From assembly GCF_028683095.1 (NCBI RefSeq), contig NZ_JAJUBC010000027.1, positions 18,091 to 82,090 on the forward strand: a DNA stretch of 64,000 bases, in the 5' to 3' direction. The position numbers and the translations under genes are program-made. This document shows, one piece after another, positions 16,950 to 25,677 of this stretch (its first letter is position 1; every line of letters begins with the position of its first letter). This stretch comes from Enterovibrio gelatinilyticus (GTDB lineage: Bacteria > Pseudomonadota > Gammaproteobacteria > Enterobacterales > Vibrionaceae). The notes below the pieces were generated by a model. That model was given only the letters and a program-made list of their open reading frames with translations, searched no databases and was not told the DNA's origin.

Positions 16950-18521
16950 GTGAAAAAATTAATATCGACACTTGTTGGGTTTAGCTATCTCATTGCATGT
17001 GCTAACGCTATCGCCTCAACTAATCCAGTAAAAAGCATCGACGTTGAGTCCGAACAGGAAGCAAGCCCTACTGTAAAATGCAATCAAACCCCTACGGGCG
17101 AACACCTCGTCATTGATGACGTACCTTATTTGGTTGTCGACGATCAAACCATCAGAGAAGCACAAACTCTCAAGAAAATAATTAATGGTTCCTTACATGT
17201 TTGCACTTCAAAGGTGACGGATATGTCAGAGCTTTTTTATAGCATTCTTAATTATACATCTATGTTCAATGAGCCTATTGGAAACTGGGATACCTCTAAT
17301 GTCACTACAATGAGAGGGATGTTTGCCAGTGCCGGTTCGTTCAATCAGCCTATTGCGAATTGGGATACGTCAAAAGTGACTGACATGAGTTATATGTTTG
17401 CTACTGCAAAACAGTTTAATCAACCGATAGGTCTTTGGGACACAAGTAACGTCACTAATATGGACTCAATGTTTCGTGCTGCAAAAGCATTTAATCAGGA
17501 CATTGGTGACTGGGATACAGAGAAAGTAAAAAATATGCATGGACTATTCCTATGGGCTGTCTCCTTTAATCAAGATATTACTCAATGGGACACATCTAAT
17601 GTAACCAACATGAGTTCGATGTTTTATGGTGCAGAGCAATTTGACCAGCCAATAGGAGTATGGGATACATCGAACGTTGTAACGATGGAATCGATGTTTG
17701 CTCAGGTAGACAATTTCAATCAATTTATAGGTAATTGGGATACATCAAAAGTACAATCAATGAGCACCATGTTCTTTTTTTCCACCGCATTTAATCAGCC
17801 AATAAAAAACTGGGACACCTCAAATGTAGTCGATATGAGATCGATGTTCTATCGTGCGAAGCAGTTCAACCAATCTATTAGCGACTGGGATACTTCCAAA
17901 GTAACCAATATGAACTCGATGTTTTGCACTGCATTTCACTTCGATCAACCCATTAATGATTGGGACACCTCCAATGTAACCAACATGAGCTCGATGTTTG
18001 AAGGTGCACATCGCTTCGATCAACCCATTAATGATTGGAATACCTCCAATGTAACCGATATGAGCTCGATGTTTGAATATGCAGAGCAGTTCAATCAGCC
18101 TATTAGTAGCTGGGATACGTCTAGTGTTACCAATATGAACTCGATGTTTGAACATGCAGAACAGTTCAACCAACCTATTAATAGCTGGGATACCTCTAGT
18201 GTTACCAATATGAGTTCGATGTTTGAACATGCAGAACAGTTCAACCAACCTATTAATAGCTGGGATACCTCAAGTGTGACTGATATGAGTTCGATGTTTG
18301 AACATGCAGTGCAGTTCAACCAACCTATTGATAATTGGAACACTTCGAGTTTGGGGGAAATCTCAAGAATATTCGCCGGCGCATATCAGTTCGATCAATC
18401 AATTACTGAATGGGATTTTTCAAACGTTAGGTATGCTGAAGACTTATTTGAGGGAAATGGCTCTGTAAGGCAGTACTTTCTACAGAAATGGATTGGATTT
18501 AAAATTCTTGGCCAAGAGTAA
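16950..18521 (+). CDS. DUF285/BspA-type repeat surface lipoprotein
   Basis: 523 residues from a GTG start (GGAAGAG about 13 bp upstream). The N-terminus MKKLISTLVGFSYLIACANA reads as a lipoprotein signal with lipobox LIAC (Cys17, followed by Ala, favouring the outer membrane); type I cleavage after ANA is the alternative. Residues 106-505 are sixteen uninterrupted 25-residue repeats of the form FNQPIxxWDTSNVTNMSSMFxxA, the 'Mycoplasma lipoprotein' DUF285/BspA leucine-rich-like repeat. A short tail VRQYFLQKWIGFKILGQE ends the protein. Such proteins are cell-surface binding or adhesion proteins; the ligand is unknown. A Cys-containing pre-repeat region (residues 45-105) carries CNQTPTGEHLVIDDVPYLV. 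Confidence 0.85.
   Translation: MKKLISTLVGFSYLIACANAIASTNPVKSIDVESEQEASPTVKCNQTPTGEHLVIDDVPYLVVDDQTIREAQTLKKIINGSLHVCTSKVTDMSELFYSILNYTSMFNEPIGNWDTSNVTTMRGMFASAGSFNQPIANWDTSKVTDMSYMFATAKQFNQPIGLWDTSNVTNMDSMFRAAKAFNQDIGDWDTEKVKNMHGLFLWAVSFNQDITQWDTSNVTNMSSMFYGAEQFDQPIGVWDTSNVVTMESMFAQVDNFNQFIGNWDTSKVQSMSTMFFFSTAFNQPIKNWDTSNVVDMRSMFYRAKQFNQSISDWDTSKVTNMNSMFCTAFHFDQPINDWDTSNVTNMSSMFEGAHRFDQPINDWNTSNVTDMSSMFEYAEQFNQPISSWDTSSVTNMNSMFEHAEQFNQPINSWDTSSVTNMSSMFEHAEQFNQPINSWDTSSVTDMSSMFEHAVQFNQPIDNWNTSSLGEISRIFAGAYQFDQSITEWDFSNVRYAEDLFEGNGSVRQYFLQKWIGFKILGQE
17265..18464 (+). repeat. sixteen tandem 75-bp coding repeats
   Basis: Period 75 bp (25 residues) without interruption. Units 12 to 14 (18090-18314) are almost identical at the DNA level, whereas units 1 to 9 have diverged, showing recent expansion near the 3' side. 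Confidence 0.9.
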
Positions 18522-18532
18522 TGCTCCCACAC

Positions 18533-18573
18533 CCAAGACTTATATCATTTATATTCAATGATATAAGTCTTGG
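18533..18573. terminator. long hairpin between convergent genes
   Basis: CCAAGACTTATATCAT (18533-18548) pairs perfectly over 16 bp with ATGATATAAGTCTTGG (18558-18573) around a 9-nt loop. It lies between the convergent DUF285 and nuclease-like genes. There is no T-run on either side, so it may block transcription or protect mRNA ends rather than act as a classic terminator. Confidence 0.5.
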
Positions 18574-18682
18574 CGTATGGTTGGACTCACTAAAAAACAT
18601 CAAACCAAGATATTCTTGTCGTTTCTCTCCCGAAAACTGCCAACGATGATAAGAGGTGTGTTTTAGCCCACCTCCTTCATAT

Positions 18683-19669
18683 TTACACCTTTTCAATCAT
18701 GTAACCAAATGGCGCCATGGCTTGTAGCAGGTTCGGGATATTGTCGCCCCACTGGTTAGAAATGGCGATTTGCTCCCCTGAAGGGAGAGTGAGAAGGTCA
18801 CTTTCTGATGAGTGATATCGGTTTAAGTGCTTATCCGCAATGTGTTCAAACAGCGACACGGCCCTCGGCAAATTGAAACCGTTAAGATAACGCTGAACTT
18901 CAGCAAGGCTCGTTGGTTGTTTATCGTTGATCCAATGGGTAATCACCGCTAAAGCCAGCTTACGTTTGTTATAAACCTGTTCGTTAAAACGGTACTTGGA
19001 ATAGTCGCGCAGGCCTTTCTTGCTGGTACGCTGCTCTGCCTGCTTCTCGCGGAATTTGACTTGATAAGCTTCAACTTCCGGCACAGGAATGATCTGCTCG
19101 GCGTTAATCAACACATCGTCTTTGTAGCGATAAGGGGTGAGGCGGACACAACTGATATCAATGCCCTTGTCGCGGAGCCAAAGGACAGATGTAGTCAGTT
19201 CTTTACCAAAATCAGCAGATGCGAGCACGATACGAACATCGTTACCGAAATCATCGAGGCTGTTTTCATCCAAATCGACGAATTCCAAAATGGTTTCTCG
19301 CGCGTTGATTTCCAATCCTTCCTTGACGGTATAGCGCTCAAAGTATTCGCAGGCTTTGTCGAAAGTCATGGTAGAAATCATGGCCGCATAGCGAAGCGCT
19401 TGGAGCTCCATGTGTGCGCCGATTTCGTCGCGTTTCAGCTCAATCACCACCAAGTTCGCGTTGCGATCGATTGCCAGCAGATCAATACGACGACGGCTGT
19501 CTTCCCAGTCGGAAAACTCTTCTGAGATCACCAAGCAGTCAGGAGCAATAGCGTCGATGCATCTTTTAAGGGCTTCTTGAAGATCCTGCCGCTCTTGCAG
19601 CCCTTCGGCTGCAAAAGTGGTTTGAGTTAACGCGGTTAGGTTTTTGTTTGAGATGTTGTAGAGGCTCAT
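18683..19669 (-). CDS. NucS/DUF91-like PD-(D/E)XK nuclease-domain protein
   Basis: 328 residues. The region at residues 55-85 reads SRRRIDLLAID...LVVIELKRDE, the D...ExK pattern of PD-(D/E)XK endonucleases as in NucS/DUF91 proteins, followed by QALRYAAMIS. A C-terminal part (from about 215, KKGLRDYSKYRFNEQVYNKRKL) looks like a separate DNA- or protein-binding domain. It is predicted to be cytoplasmic. It could act in DNA repair or in defence against foreign DNA; the context does not decide. It stands alone, with a small decayed-looking region upstream. Confidence 0.7.
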   Translation of the reverse strand: MSLYNISNKNLTALTQTTFAAEGLQERQDLQEALKRCIDAIAPDCLVISEEFSDWEDSRRRIDLLAIDRNANLVVIELKRDEIGAHMELQALRYAAMISTMTFDKACEYFERYTVKEGLEINARETILEFVDLDENSLDDFGNDVRIVLASADFGKELTTSVLWLRDKGIDISCVRLTPYRYKDDVLINAEQIIPVPEVEAYQVKFREKQAEQRTSKKGLRDYSKYRFNEQVYNKRKLALAVITHWINDKQPTSLAEVQRYLNGFNLPRAVSLFEHIADKHLNRYHSSESDLLTLPSGEQIAISNQWGDNIPNLLQAMAPFGYMIEKV

Positions 19670-19994
19670 ATTTGTCCAATACTGAAAAATAAAATTACTT
19701 CATGGATCCGAATGACGAAAAGCCAACAACCCATGATCTTGAGCCTTGGTTCCGTAGGTCCAATTTCTGACAAACTATCTTATAAATCTCTCGCGGAAAT
19801 CCACCGTCGAAGTCCCACTCTCGATCACCATTACTCATACGCGCAACACCTGAAATTGTTGGTTTTCTGCCACGTACATTTCAGCAAAACGGTTTTGGTA
19901 AAAATGCTCCAGGCTGTTTTCACCGTAACTTGTACTATCTTATGGTTCCAGCCACAGGATTTTCACTGATCACAGCAACAGCGTTGATAGTCGA
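19670..19994 (-). other. intergenic region with two short minus-strand frames
   Basis: On the minus strand, a frame from 19939 to 19835 (DSTSYGENSLEHFYQNRFAE...) has protein-like composition but no start before an internal ATG. Its stop overlaps, in an ATGA, the start of a 47-codon frame at 19838-19695 (MSNGDREWDFDGGFPREIYK...). Neither resembles a known family. They may be pieces of one frameshifted gene. The plus-strand 85-codon frame across the same DNA looks like a shadow. Confidence 0.35.
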
Positions 19995-21353
19995 TCAGCC
20001 GAAGACTTCTTCGACATCCACCACTTTGGAGCGGTTTACTGTGATTTTCCAACGCTGCAGTGTCACACTACCGTCTTGGTTTTTCTGCTTTGAAATCAAG
20101 TTAAATTGGTGGCGTTTATCAATGGATTCTTGGCTGACTTTACCCTCATTGAGGGTATAGAAGCGCTGCTTACCTCGCGCCATCAAACGCGAGAATGGAC
20201 GGAAATCAACTCGCCACACCTCACGTGTCATGTCATAACCACTAAGAAATTTGGTTGTCGACATCTGCGTCACCATCTTGATGCGCACCACTGACTCTTC
20301 TCGTTGGCGAAGCTTACCGCGACGTACTTTGCGAACATCATCTGGGATTTTGTCGAACGGAATATAATCCAGCCATTCAAGTTGATTGCCGATTCGCTGC
20401 CCTGACGTTGGGTCCGTAAACAACTTGCGCCATTTAGGGCGACCTTTTCGAATCCAACGCCACAATACATCACGAAGATCATCTTTAAAGATTTCTCGTA
20501 ATGCATATAAACCCGCCATAGCCAAAACAAATGACAAGGTAATCTCCCCGAGGAAACTGCGCATACGGATAATCGCAATGGTCACGAAGATCATCACAAG
20601 CCCCGTTGCCGTACCTTTGGCCAACTTGTTCAATGTTTGTCCTAACACCACATCATTTTGTCGAATGGTGACTGGGTACTCAATCAAACGGCGTGCCAAG
20701 CGCATCTTATTAACCATACGCGTTGGATCATTTTGCGCCTTCATTGAGTTGTAGTTTTTCTCAATACGATAGGCGGCTTCTGATTCACAAACACCAATCA
20801 ACTGTTCACGAATCGGTTTGAAAGCCGCGCTTCTGGGCATATGAGTGACCAAAGAGAGGAAGCGCTGTTCAGTAAGCCATGACAAGTAGTTATCAATGTT
20901 ATTAAAGTATTTGATCAGGCTTTCATCTTTGGGTTTATAACGACGAAGACGACGTAGAATTTCTACCGCCATGTCCGTGATCATTTCTAGCTGTTCAACC
21001 GCCTCTTCTTCAGAAAGATCCTTCATCGAATCAAAAAAACGGTGGGTAGTTTTCTCAAGTGACAATGAATACTGATAGGCGTACAAACTCAAACTGACAC
21101 GATATTTGTCCGACGGGAGTTTGTCCCGGCTCGCCAAGCGTGAATGTACGAGAGGAAGGTGATATTGAGACGTGAAATAGGTACGTGTATTCGACAATAC
21201 CGTGTTGTAGAAATCATCTTCACTTAATACGTTCTTGGAAAAGTTAAGTTCACCAGGAACAAAAAGGTAGAATTCGACATCCTGTCGTTTTATCTCTTCA
21301 TTTAGTATCGCTATCCGTGCGGTTAATCCCTCTAATTTTTCAACAGAGATCAA
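19995..21353 (-). CDS. unrecognised two-helix membrane protein
   Basis: 452 residues, no family recognised. A mostly helical, charged N-terminal half (EEEAVEQLEMITDMAVEILRRLRRY) precedes two hydrophobic segments at about 245-262 (GLVMIFVTIAIIRM) and 268-285 (LSFVLAMAGLYAL). Then comes a basic, soluble C-terminal domain (RWIRKGRPKWRKLF, SGQRIGNQLEWLDYIPFDK). Both ends are probably cytoplasmic. It is a single-gene unit on the minus strand. The intact length and lack of internal stops indicate a real gene. Confidence 0.6.
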   Translation of the reverse strand: MISVEKLEGLTARIAILNEEIKRQDVEFYLFVPGELNFSKNVLSEDDFYNTVLSNTRTYFTSQYHLPLVHSRLASRDKLPSDKYRVSLSLYAYQYSLSLEKTTHRFFDSMKDLSEEEAVEQLEMITDMAVEILRRLRRYKPKDESLIKYFNNIDNYLSWLTEQRFLSLVTHMPRSAAFKPIREQLIGVCESEAAYRIEKNYNSMKAQNDPTRMVNKMRLARRLIEYPVTIRQNDVVLGQTLNKLAKGTATGLVMIFVTIAIIRMRSFLGEITLSFVLAMAGLYALREIFKDDLRDVLWRWIRKGRPKWRKLFTDPTSGQRIGNQLEWLDYIPFDKIPDDVRKVRRGKLRQREESVVRIKMVTQMSTTKFLSGYDMTREVWRVDFRPFSRLMARGKQRFYTLNEGKVSQESIDKRHQFNLISKQKNQDGSVTLQRWKITVNRSKVVDVEEVFG

Positions 21354-21704
21354 TGATGTACTCCAAACTTTTATCTAAACGGCCTTGTGCGATATGCCGT
21401 ACATTTTAACGAATTTGCTTTTCAAAACCGAAGTAAAAAGTGAAGGATGGAAAGAATACCAATAAGTGAGCAATTTCTAACCACCATCTATTATTCAGGT
21501 GAGAGTTCCCATAATACAAGGGTAACGACAAGAGTAGAAGGGAACATTCACTCACTTATCCACAGAAAAAGTGAATAAGTTATTCTGTGGGTAGCCGTTG
21601 TAGTGGAGCCATTTCATGAGTTCACGACTCATTTCAACAAAACCAAGCCAAAGCCTTAAGCGACAGACAAAATAGCTGTCCGATCTGCCTATGCATGCTA
21701 TCTG
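21354..21704 (-). other. intergenic region between cheV and the membrane-protein gene
   Basis: No gene seen. CCACAGAA (21560-21567) and TTCTGTGG (21583-21590) form an inverted repeat with TTATC and GTGAATAAG words between, possibly a weak terminator for the upstream minus-strand cheV. Nothing else is supported. Confidence 0.4.
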
Positions 21705-22658
21705 CTATCTTGCCGTTTTATTCTCCAATGCTTCTCTCATGCGAGTTTGAACAACATCAACCAATAAATCAGGTTGGAACTTAGACACAAAACGATCACA
21801 GCCTACTTTTTCGACCATGGCTTCATTAAAACTGCCGCTTAACGAGGTATTCAAAGCAATGTAAAGATTACTCATCCTTGTGTCTGCACGCACCTCGGAG
21901 GTGAGTTTATATCCATCCATCTCTGGCATTTCCGCATCAGTGATCATCAACAAGATTTCGTCGGTCACTTTTTTGCCTTCATCACACCAAGATTTCAGAA
22001 GATTCAGAGCATGCGCGCCGTTTTTCATTTCTATGCATTCAATGCCGAGTTGTCCTAGTGTTTCTGTGACTTGCTTCCTCGCTGTCGAAGAATCATCCAC
22101 CACCAACACTTTCTGTCCCATCAAGTGCTGAGAGAGATCCTGATCGAGTACCTCTTCAGAAATGCCGATATCGTAAGAAACAATCTCCGCCAATACCTTT
22201 TCAACATCAATAATCTCAACCAACTTAAGCGCATCTTCATGCTCAAGTCGAGTGATTGCAGTCAGGTAGTTTCCGCGCCCTGTGGTCGGCGGCTCCAATA
22301 TTTCATCCCACCCCATATTTTTGATATACACCACTTTACCAACCATGAAGGCCTGAATTGTCCGATTATACTCGGTGACTATCAGGTTAGAGTCCTGATC
22401 TTTCTCCAGTGGCCTCATACCTATGGACTGACGCATATCTATAACGGGAATCGAATGCCCACGAATGGTCGCAACACCGCTAATTTTGGGGTGAGCGCCT
22501 GGCATCTGATTAAGATGTGGCACTTTCAGCACTTCGCGTACTTTGAACACGTTTATGGCAAAAAGCTGTCGTGTACCAAGTTGAAAAATCAGCAGTTCAA
22601 GTCGATTTTCACCAACAAGGCGCGTTCGGGAGTCTACAGAATCAAGAATACTCGTCAT
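21705..22658 (-). CDS. cheV: CheV chemotaxis coupling protein (CheW-REC), copy 1
   Basis: 317 residues from the ATG at 22658 (MTSILDSVDSRTRLVGENRLELL), the usual CheV start; 25 upstream in-frame codons have no family match. Residues 18-165 form a CheW domain (ELLIFQLGTRQLFAINVFKVREVL, and the IRGHSIPVIDM coupling segment). The C-terminal receiver domain begins KVLVVDDSSTARKQV, with the phosphoacceptor Asp241 in ITDAEMPEMDG. CheV couples chemoreceptors to CheA and is tuned by phosphorylation. It is divergent from a second cheV across about 330 bp. Confidence 0.93.
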   Translation of the reverse strand: MTSILDSVDSRTRLVGENRLELLIFQLGTRQLFAINVFKVREVLKVPHLNQMPGAHPKISGVATIRGHSIPVIDMRQSIGMRPLEKDQDSNLIVTEYNRTIQAFMVGKVVYIKNMGWDEILEPPTTGRGNYLTAITRLEHEDALKLVEIIDVEKVLAEIVSYDIGISEEVLDQDLSQHLMGQKVLVVDDSSTARKQVTETLGQLGIECIEMKNGAHALNLLKSWCDEGKKVTDEILLMITDAEMPEMDGYKLTSEVRADTRMSNLYIALNTSLSGSFNEAMVEKVGCDRFVSKFQPDLLVDVVQTRMREALENKTAR

Positions 22659-22987
22659 GGGTATAAACCAATGTTTAATCACATCATGGTGTGATTTCTC
22701 TTTGTCTATCAAGTGAGTAACAGTAAAGCACATTTACTGCTTCCACTCATCAAGGCAGTGTTATTTATCGTGTTATCTATCACCATTAATCATAGAAAAA
22801 GTTCGAGAATAATGCGAAGTCCTAATGAAGAGACACAATAACAGATCGTTACAAAACATGCCGCTAGAGCAGAACAACTAGCTAAAGATTTAAAAAAAAT
22901 CAGAACAACCTAGGTGTTATCATGCCAACGAAACGCTACAATTAAAGTACAATTATAAAAACACTACTGTTAGTGACAGGCGCGAAT
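22659..22987. other. divergent regulatory region between two cheV genes
   Basis: 329 bp, AT-rich, serving both divergent cheV genes. No consensus flagellar sigma-28 or sigma-54 promoter was recognised with confidence. Confidence 0.4.
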
Positions 22988-23911
22988 ATGAAAAGCAAGG
23001 CTAATGAATCTCAGGGAATGCTGCTATTTAAACTCTCAGCCATGCAGACATTTGCTATCGGCACGCTGAAAGTCCGTGAAATAGTGCCATATTGCTCACT
23101 AACAGCACTGCCAGGTTCCCATCACACTGTTGTTGGTACAGCTAACATGCGTGGCATCACCACACCTATCATTGATATGGCAAAGGCAATTGGTTACCCC
23201 GCAGTGGGTAAAGAAGAATATGATAATTGCTTTATCATCATTACCGATTGTCAACGTCGCGTGGTCGGCTTTCTTGTTCGTGGTATAGAAAAAATCAGTG
23301 AATGCGATTGGAGAAATATCACTCCGCCTCCAAATACGCTTGGCACACACGCTTTCTTAACGGGTGTGATGAATGTCGATGAGAAAATCGTTCAGTTACT
23401 CGACGTCGAACTCATCATGTCTAAAGTCTTTCCAACCTCAGAAGACAAACTGCATCCGATCCTCGCTGATGTTGATCGCGAAAAGCTCAAACCTATGCAT
23501 ATTCTTTTGGTTGATGACAGCAGCCTGGCAAGACGCCAACTGTCAGAGGCACTCGACAGCATAAACATCCCTTACGTGGTCAGCGCCAATGGCCTTGATG
23601 CGCTGGAGAAAATGAAAGATTCAGCCATGCAAGGACGCCCCTTCGACATTGTAGTCAGTGATATTGAAATGCCGGGAATCGATGGTTACGAGTTAGCATT
23701 TGAAATACGCAGCAATAATTCATTGTCTGAAGCATACCTCATCCTACATACCTCGCTTTCGAGTGAAATCAGTGTTGATCGCGCTCACCAAGTAGGGGCA
23801 CACGAAGCGCTAGAGAAATTTGATGCAACTGAGTTAGTCACCGCTATGTTGAGAGGGGCGACACTAAAAACACAAAACGAATCTGTTCGATTAGAAGGGA
23901 CCGTCGAGTAA
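22988..23911 (+). CDS. CheV-type chemotaxis coupling protein, copy 2
   Basis: 307 residues from the ATG at 22988, preferred to a GTG at 22973 because AGG lies 8 bp before it. The CheW domain (LLFKLSAMQTFAIGTLKVREIVP; MRGITTPIIDMAKAIG) is followed by a receiver domain starting HILLVDDSSLARRQLSEAL with the phosphoacceptor Asp225 in VVSDIEMPGIDGYEL. It is a diverged paralogue of the neighbouring cheV, transcribed away from it. Vibrionaceae typically carry several CheV proteins matched to different receptor groups. Confidence 0.9.
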   Translation: MKSKANESQGMLLFKLSAMQTFAIGTLKVREIVPYCSLTALPGSHHTVVGTANMRGITTPIIDMAKAIGYPAVGKEEYDNCFIIITDCQRRVVGFLVRGIEKISECDWRNITPPPNTLGTHAFLTGVMNVDEKIVQLLDVELIMSKVFPTSEDKLHPILADVDREKLKPMHILLVDDSSLARRQLSEALDSINIPYVVSANGLDALEKMKDSAMQGRPFDIVVSDIEMPGIDGYELAFEIRSNNSLSEAYLILHTSLSSEISVDRAHQVGAHEALEKFDATELVTAMLRGATLKTQNESVRLEGTVE

Positions 23912-23921
23912 TTTACTTTCA

Positions 23922-23977
23922 TTTGTCGTCATGCAGGTCTGCGACCCAAACAATTTCTTTCACAGCATGACGACAAA
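23922..23977 (+). other. 13-bp inverted repeat after cheV copy 2
   Basis: TTTGTCGTCATGC (23922-23934) pairs with GCATGACGACAAA (23965-23977) across 30 nt. It is followed by A residues rather than a T-run, so it is not a standard terminator on the plus strand. Confidence 0.45.
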
Positions 23978-24115
23978 AAACCGCCAATACTTCCGTACAC
24001 TCCACGCTGATTACAACTTCCAAAATTACTCACTTTTCCTTGATCAAAAGACTGTTTCCAACGCTCCCGATGTGGTTTAATTTCGTCAGGATTACACATA
24101 GAAGGTTGAACACAG

Positions 24116-24424
24116 ATGAACAATGTATTCGAGATCGTTAAGTTCTCTCGTCGCAAAAATAAACTGAAGCGGGAAATTCAGGACAACGAGAAAAAAATCC
24201 GCGACAACCAAAAGCGCGTTACTTTGCTTGAGAACCTGCTTGACTACATTCAGCCAAACATGACTCCTGACGAAATCGTAGAAATCGTCAAGAACATGAA
24301 AGCAGATTATGAAGATCGTGTTGATGACCACATTATCAGCAGCGCTGAGATTTCAAAAGAACGCCGCGAAATCAGTCGTCAAATCAAAGAATTGACGCGC
24401 CTAGAGAAAGAAGGCAAGAAGTAA
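24116..24424 (+). CDS. small coiled-coil protein, function unknown
   Basis: 102 residues, highly charged and almost entirely helical: [20 protein letters not shown] and [20 protein letters not shown] suggest two coiled-coil segments flanking [20 protein letters not shown]. No signal peptide or membrane segment. No family recognised. It is followed closely by a strong intrinsic terminator, which supports a real, highly expressed monocistronic gene. Confidence 0.7.
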   Translation: MNNVFEIVKFSRRKNKLKREIQDNEKKIRDNQKRVTLLENLLDYIQPNMTPDEIVEIVKNMKADYEDRVDDHIISSAEISKERREISRQIKELTRLEKEGKK

Positions 24425-24465
24425 GCATTTATACATAGGATGCTGTCACCAGTATCAGATTGAAC

Positions 24466-24491
24466 AAAAGGAGGCTACTGCCTCCTTTTTT
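24466..24491 (+). terminator. intrinsic terminator of the coiled-coil gene
   Basis: AAAAGGAGGC (24466-24475) and GCCTCCTTTT (24480-24489) form a 10-bp stem with a TACT loop, continuing into a T-run. Confidence 0.9.
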
Positions 24492-24545
24492 GTTGCATTG
24501 AGACAAGTGCCATCAAGCAGCTCTTGGTCATTAAACGAGTACAAC

Positions 24546-24572
24546 GAAAAAAGCCCAACAAATGCTGAGCTT
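24546..24572 (-). terminator. intrinsic terminator of the porin gene
   Basis: On the minus strand AAGCTCA (24572-24566) pairs with TGGGCTT (24557-24551) with one G-T pair, followed by a T-run (24552-24547). It lies about 40 bp after the porin stop. Confidence 0.75.
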
Positions 24573-24612
24573 TAAAGACAGTGTGAAGTTTAAGCGTTGT
24601 TAACGGTATTGA

Positions 24613-25677
24613 TTACCAGTAAACACGTGCACCGATGGCGAACTGAGCGTCACCGTCTACAACACTAGGTGAAACGCTGAAACCATCATTTTTGTTGTTC
24701 TTGTAACCCAAAGTGACGCCATCTGAGTAAGCTGCTTCAGCCCAAAGGCGGAAGTATGAATTAAATCTGTGTACTGCACCTACGTAAACATTGGTGTAGT
24801 CATCGTTCTCAGCAAGTCCAACTTGGTCAGCGCGCGCTTCAATTTCAGTGAATTCATAGCCACCATATACGTCTGATTTAGCAGACAGTGCATAGTTCAG
24901 CGCTAATGTGTAACCTTGGCGATCAATGTCTACAGCCAACGCATCACTTTCCATTGCGCTGCTCGCGAATTGCGCGCCAACGGTCAAGTCACCAAAAGTA
25001 CGCTCTGCCCACAATGTGTAGTAAAGATCGTCTACGGCACCCGCCTTAACGTTAACAGTTGTCGTGTCGTCAACCTTATAATCGAATGCGCCATGTTCTT
25101 GCTCAGCAGAAGACACACCCGCAGTTAGAGAGAAGCCTGCAATATCTTTACTAACGAACAGTTCTGCTACCTGTGCTGCTGCGCCATCTTCCGCAAGGCC
25201 ATAGCTTGCGTCAAACGTTGCAAAATCCGTTTCTAGGATATATCGAATAGCGCTGTCGTGTTTACCGCCAGAAACTGTACCTTCTACTACGTGAGAGCCA
25301 CCGAACCAGTAAGAGTTATCAACACCCCATAGGTCATCAGCAGTCAGGTACTGTTTACCTAGAATGACTTTACCGAAGTCACCCGTAAAACCGAAGTAGC
25401 CTAAACGGTTTGCCATCGCATCTTTATCATAGCTAATGCTGTACTCAAGTCTTGCGAACACATCAACGTCATCAGTGACAGTGTATAGCGCATTAACACC
25501 GGCACGAGAGCTGCCGTCATTCAGAGTGATATCTTTATCTGGCGACTTAGATAGTGTTGCGCGAAGTTGGCCGTAAACTTCTACTGAACCTGCATCGCCG
25601 TTATATGCTTCGAATGCGCTTACGTTGCCTGCCAAAAGTACTGCTGGGATTGCTACTGCTAAGATTGTCTTTTTCAT
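24613..25677 (-). CDS. general outer-membrane porin (OmpU/OmpC type)
   Basis: 354 residues from the ATG at 25677, which gives a clean Sec signal peptide (MKKTILAVAIPAVLLAGNVSA) and an AGGAAC ribosome site. The mature protein starts FEAYNGDAGSVEVYGQLRAT and shows the trimeric-porin pattern of alternating strands (FARLEYSISYD, GYFGFTGDFGKVILGKQYLTADD). The C-terminus AIGARVYW ends in an aromatic residue as needed for Bam-dependent assembly, though Trp instead of the usual Phe is slightly unusual. It forms a diffusion channel for small solutes. It is monocistronic with its own terminator. Confidence 0.9.
   Translation of the reverse strand: MKKTILAVAIPAVLLAGNVSAFEAYNGDAGSVEVYGQLRATLSKSPDKDITLNDGSSRAGVNALYTVTDDVDVFARLEYSISYDKDAMANRLGYFGFTGDFGKVILGKQYLTADDLWGVDNSYWFGGSHVVEGTVSGGKHDSAIRYILETDFATFDASYGLAEDGAAAQVAELFVSKDIAGFSLTAGVSSAEQEHGAFDYKVDDTTTVNVKAGAVDDLYYTLWAERTFGDLTVGAQFASSAMESDALAVDIDRQGYTLALNYALSAKSDVYGGYEFTEIEARADQVGLAENDDYTNVYVGAVHRFNSYFRLWAEAAYSDGVTLGYKNNKNDGFSVSPSVVDGDAQFAIGARVYW

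Noticed and set aside
17820..18343. Minus-strand frames of 82 and 142 codons opposite the DUF285 gene
   Set aside because: They mirror the 75-bp repeats, have no start signals and repeat with the same period.
17265..18464. Regular 75-bp repeats considered as a CRISPR-like array
   Set aside because: The repeats are in-frame coding units of a DUF285 protein with no unique spacers.
19712..19969. 85-codon plus-strand frame
   Set aside because: Composition rich in His/Ser/Phe without a ribosome site; the minus-strand frames over the same DNA look more protein-like.
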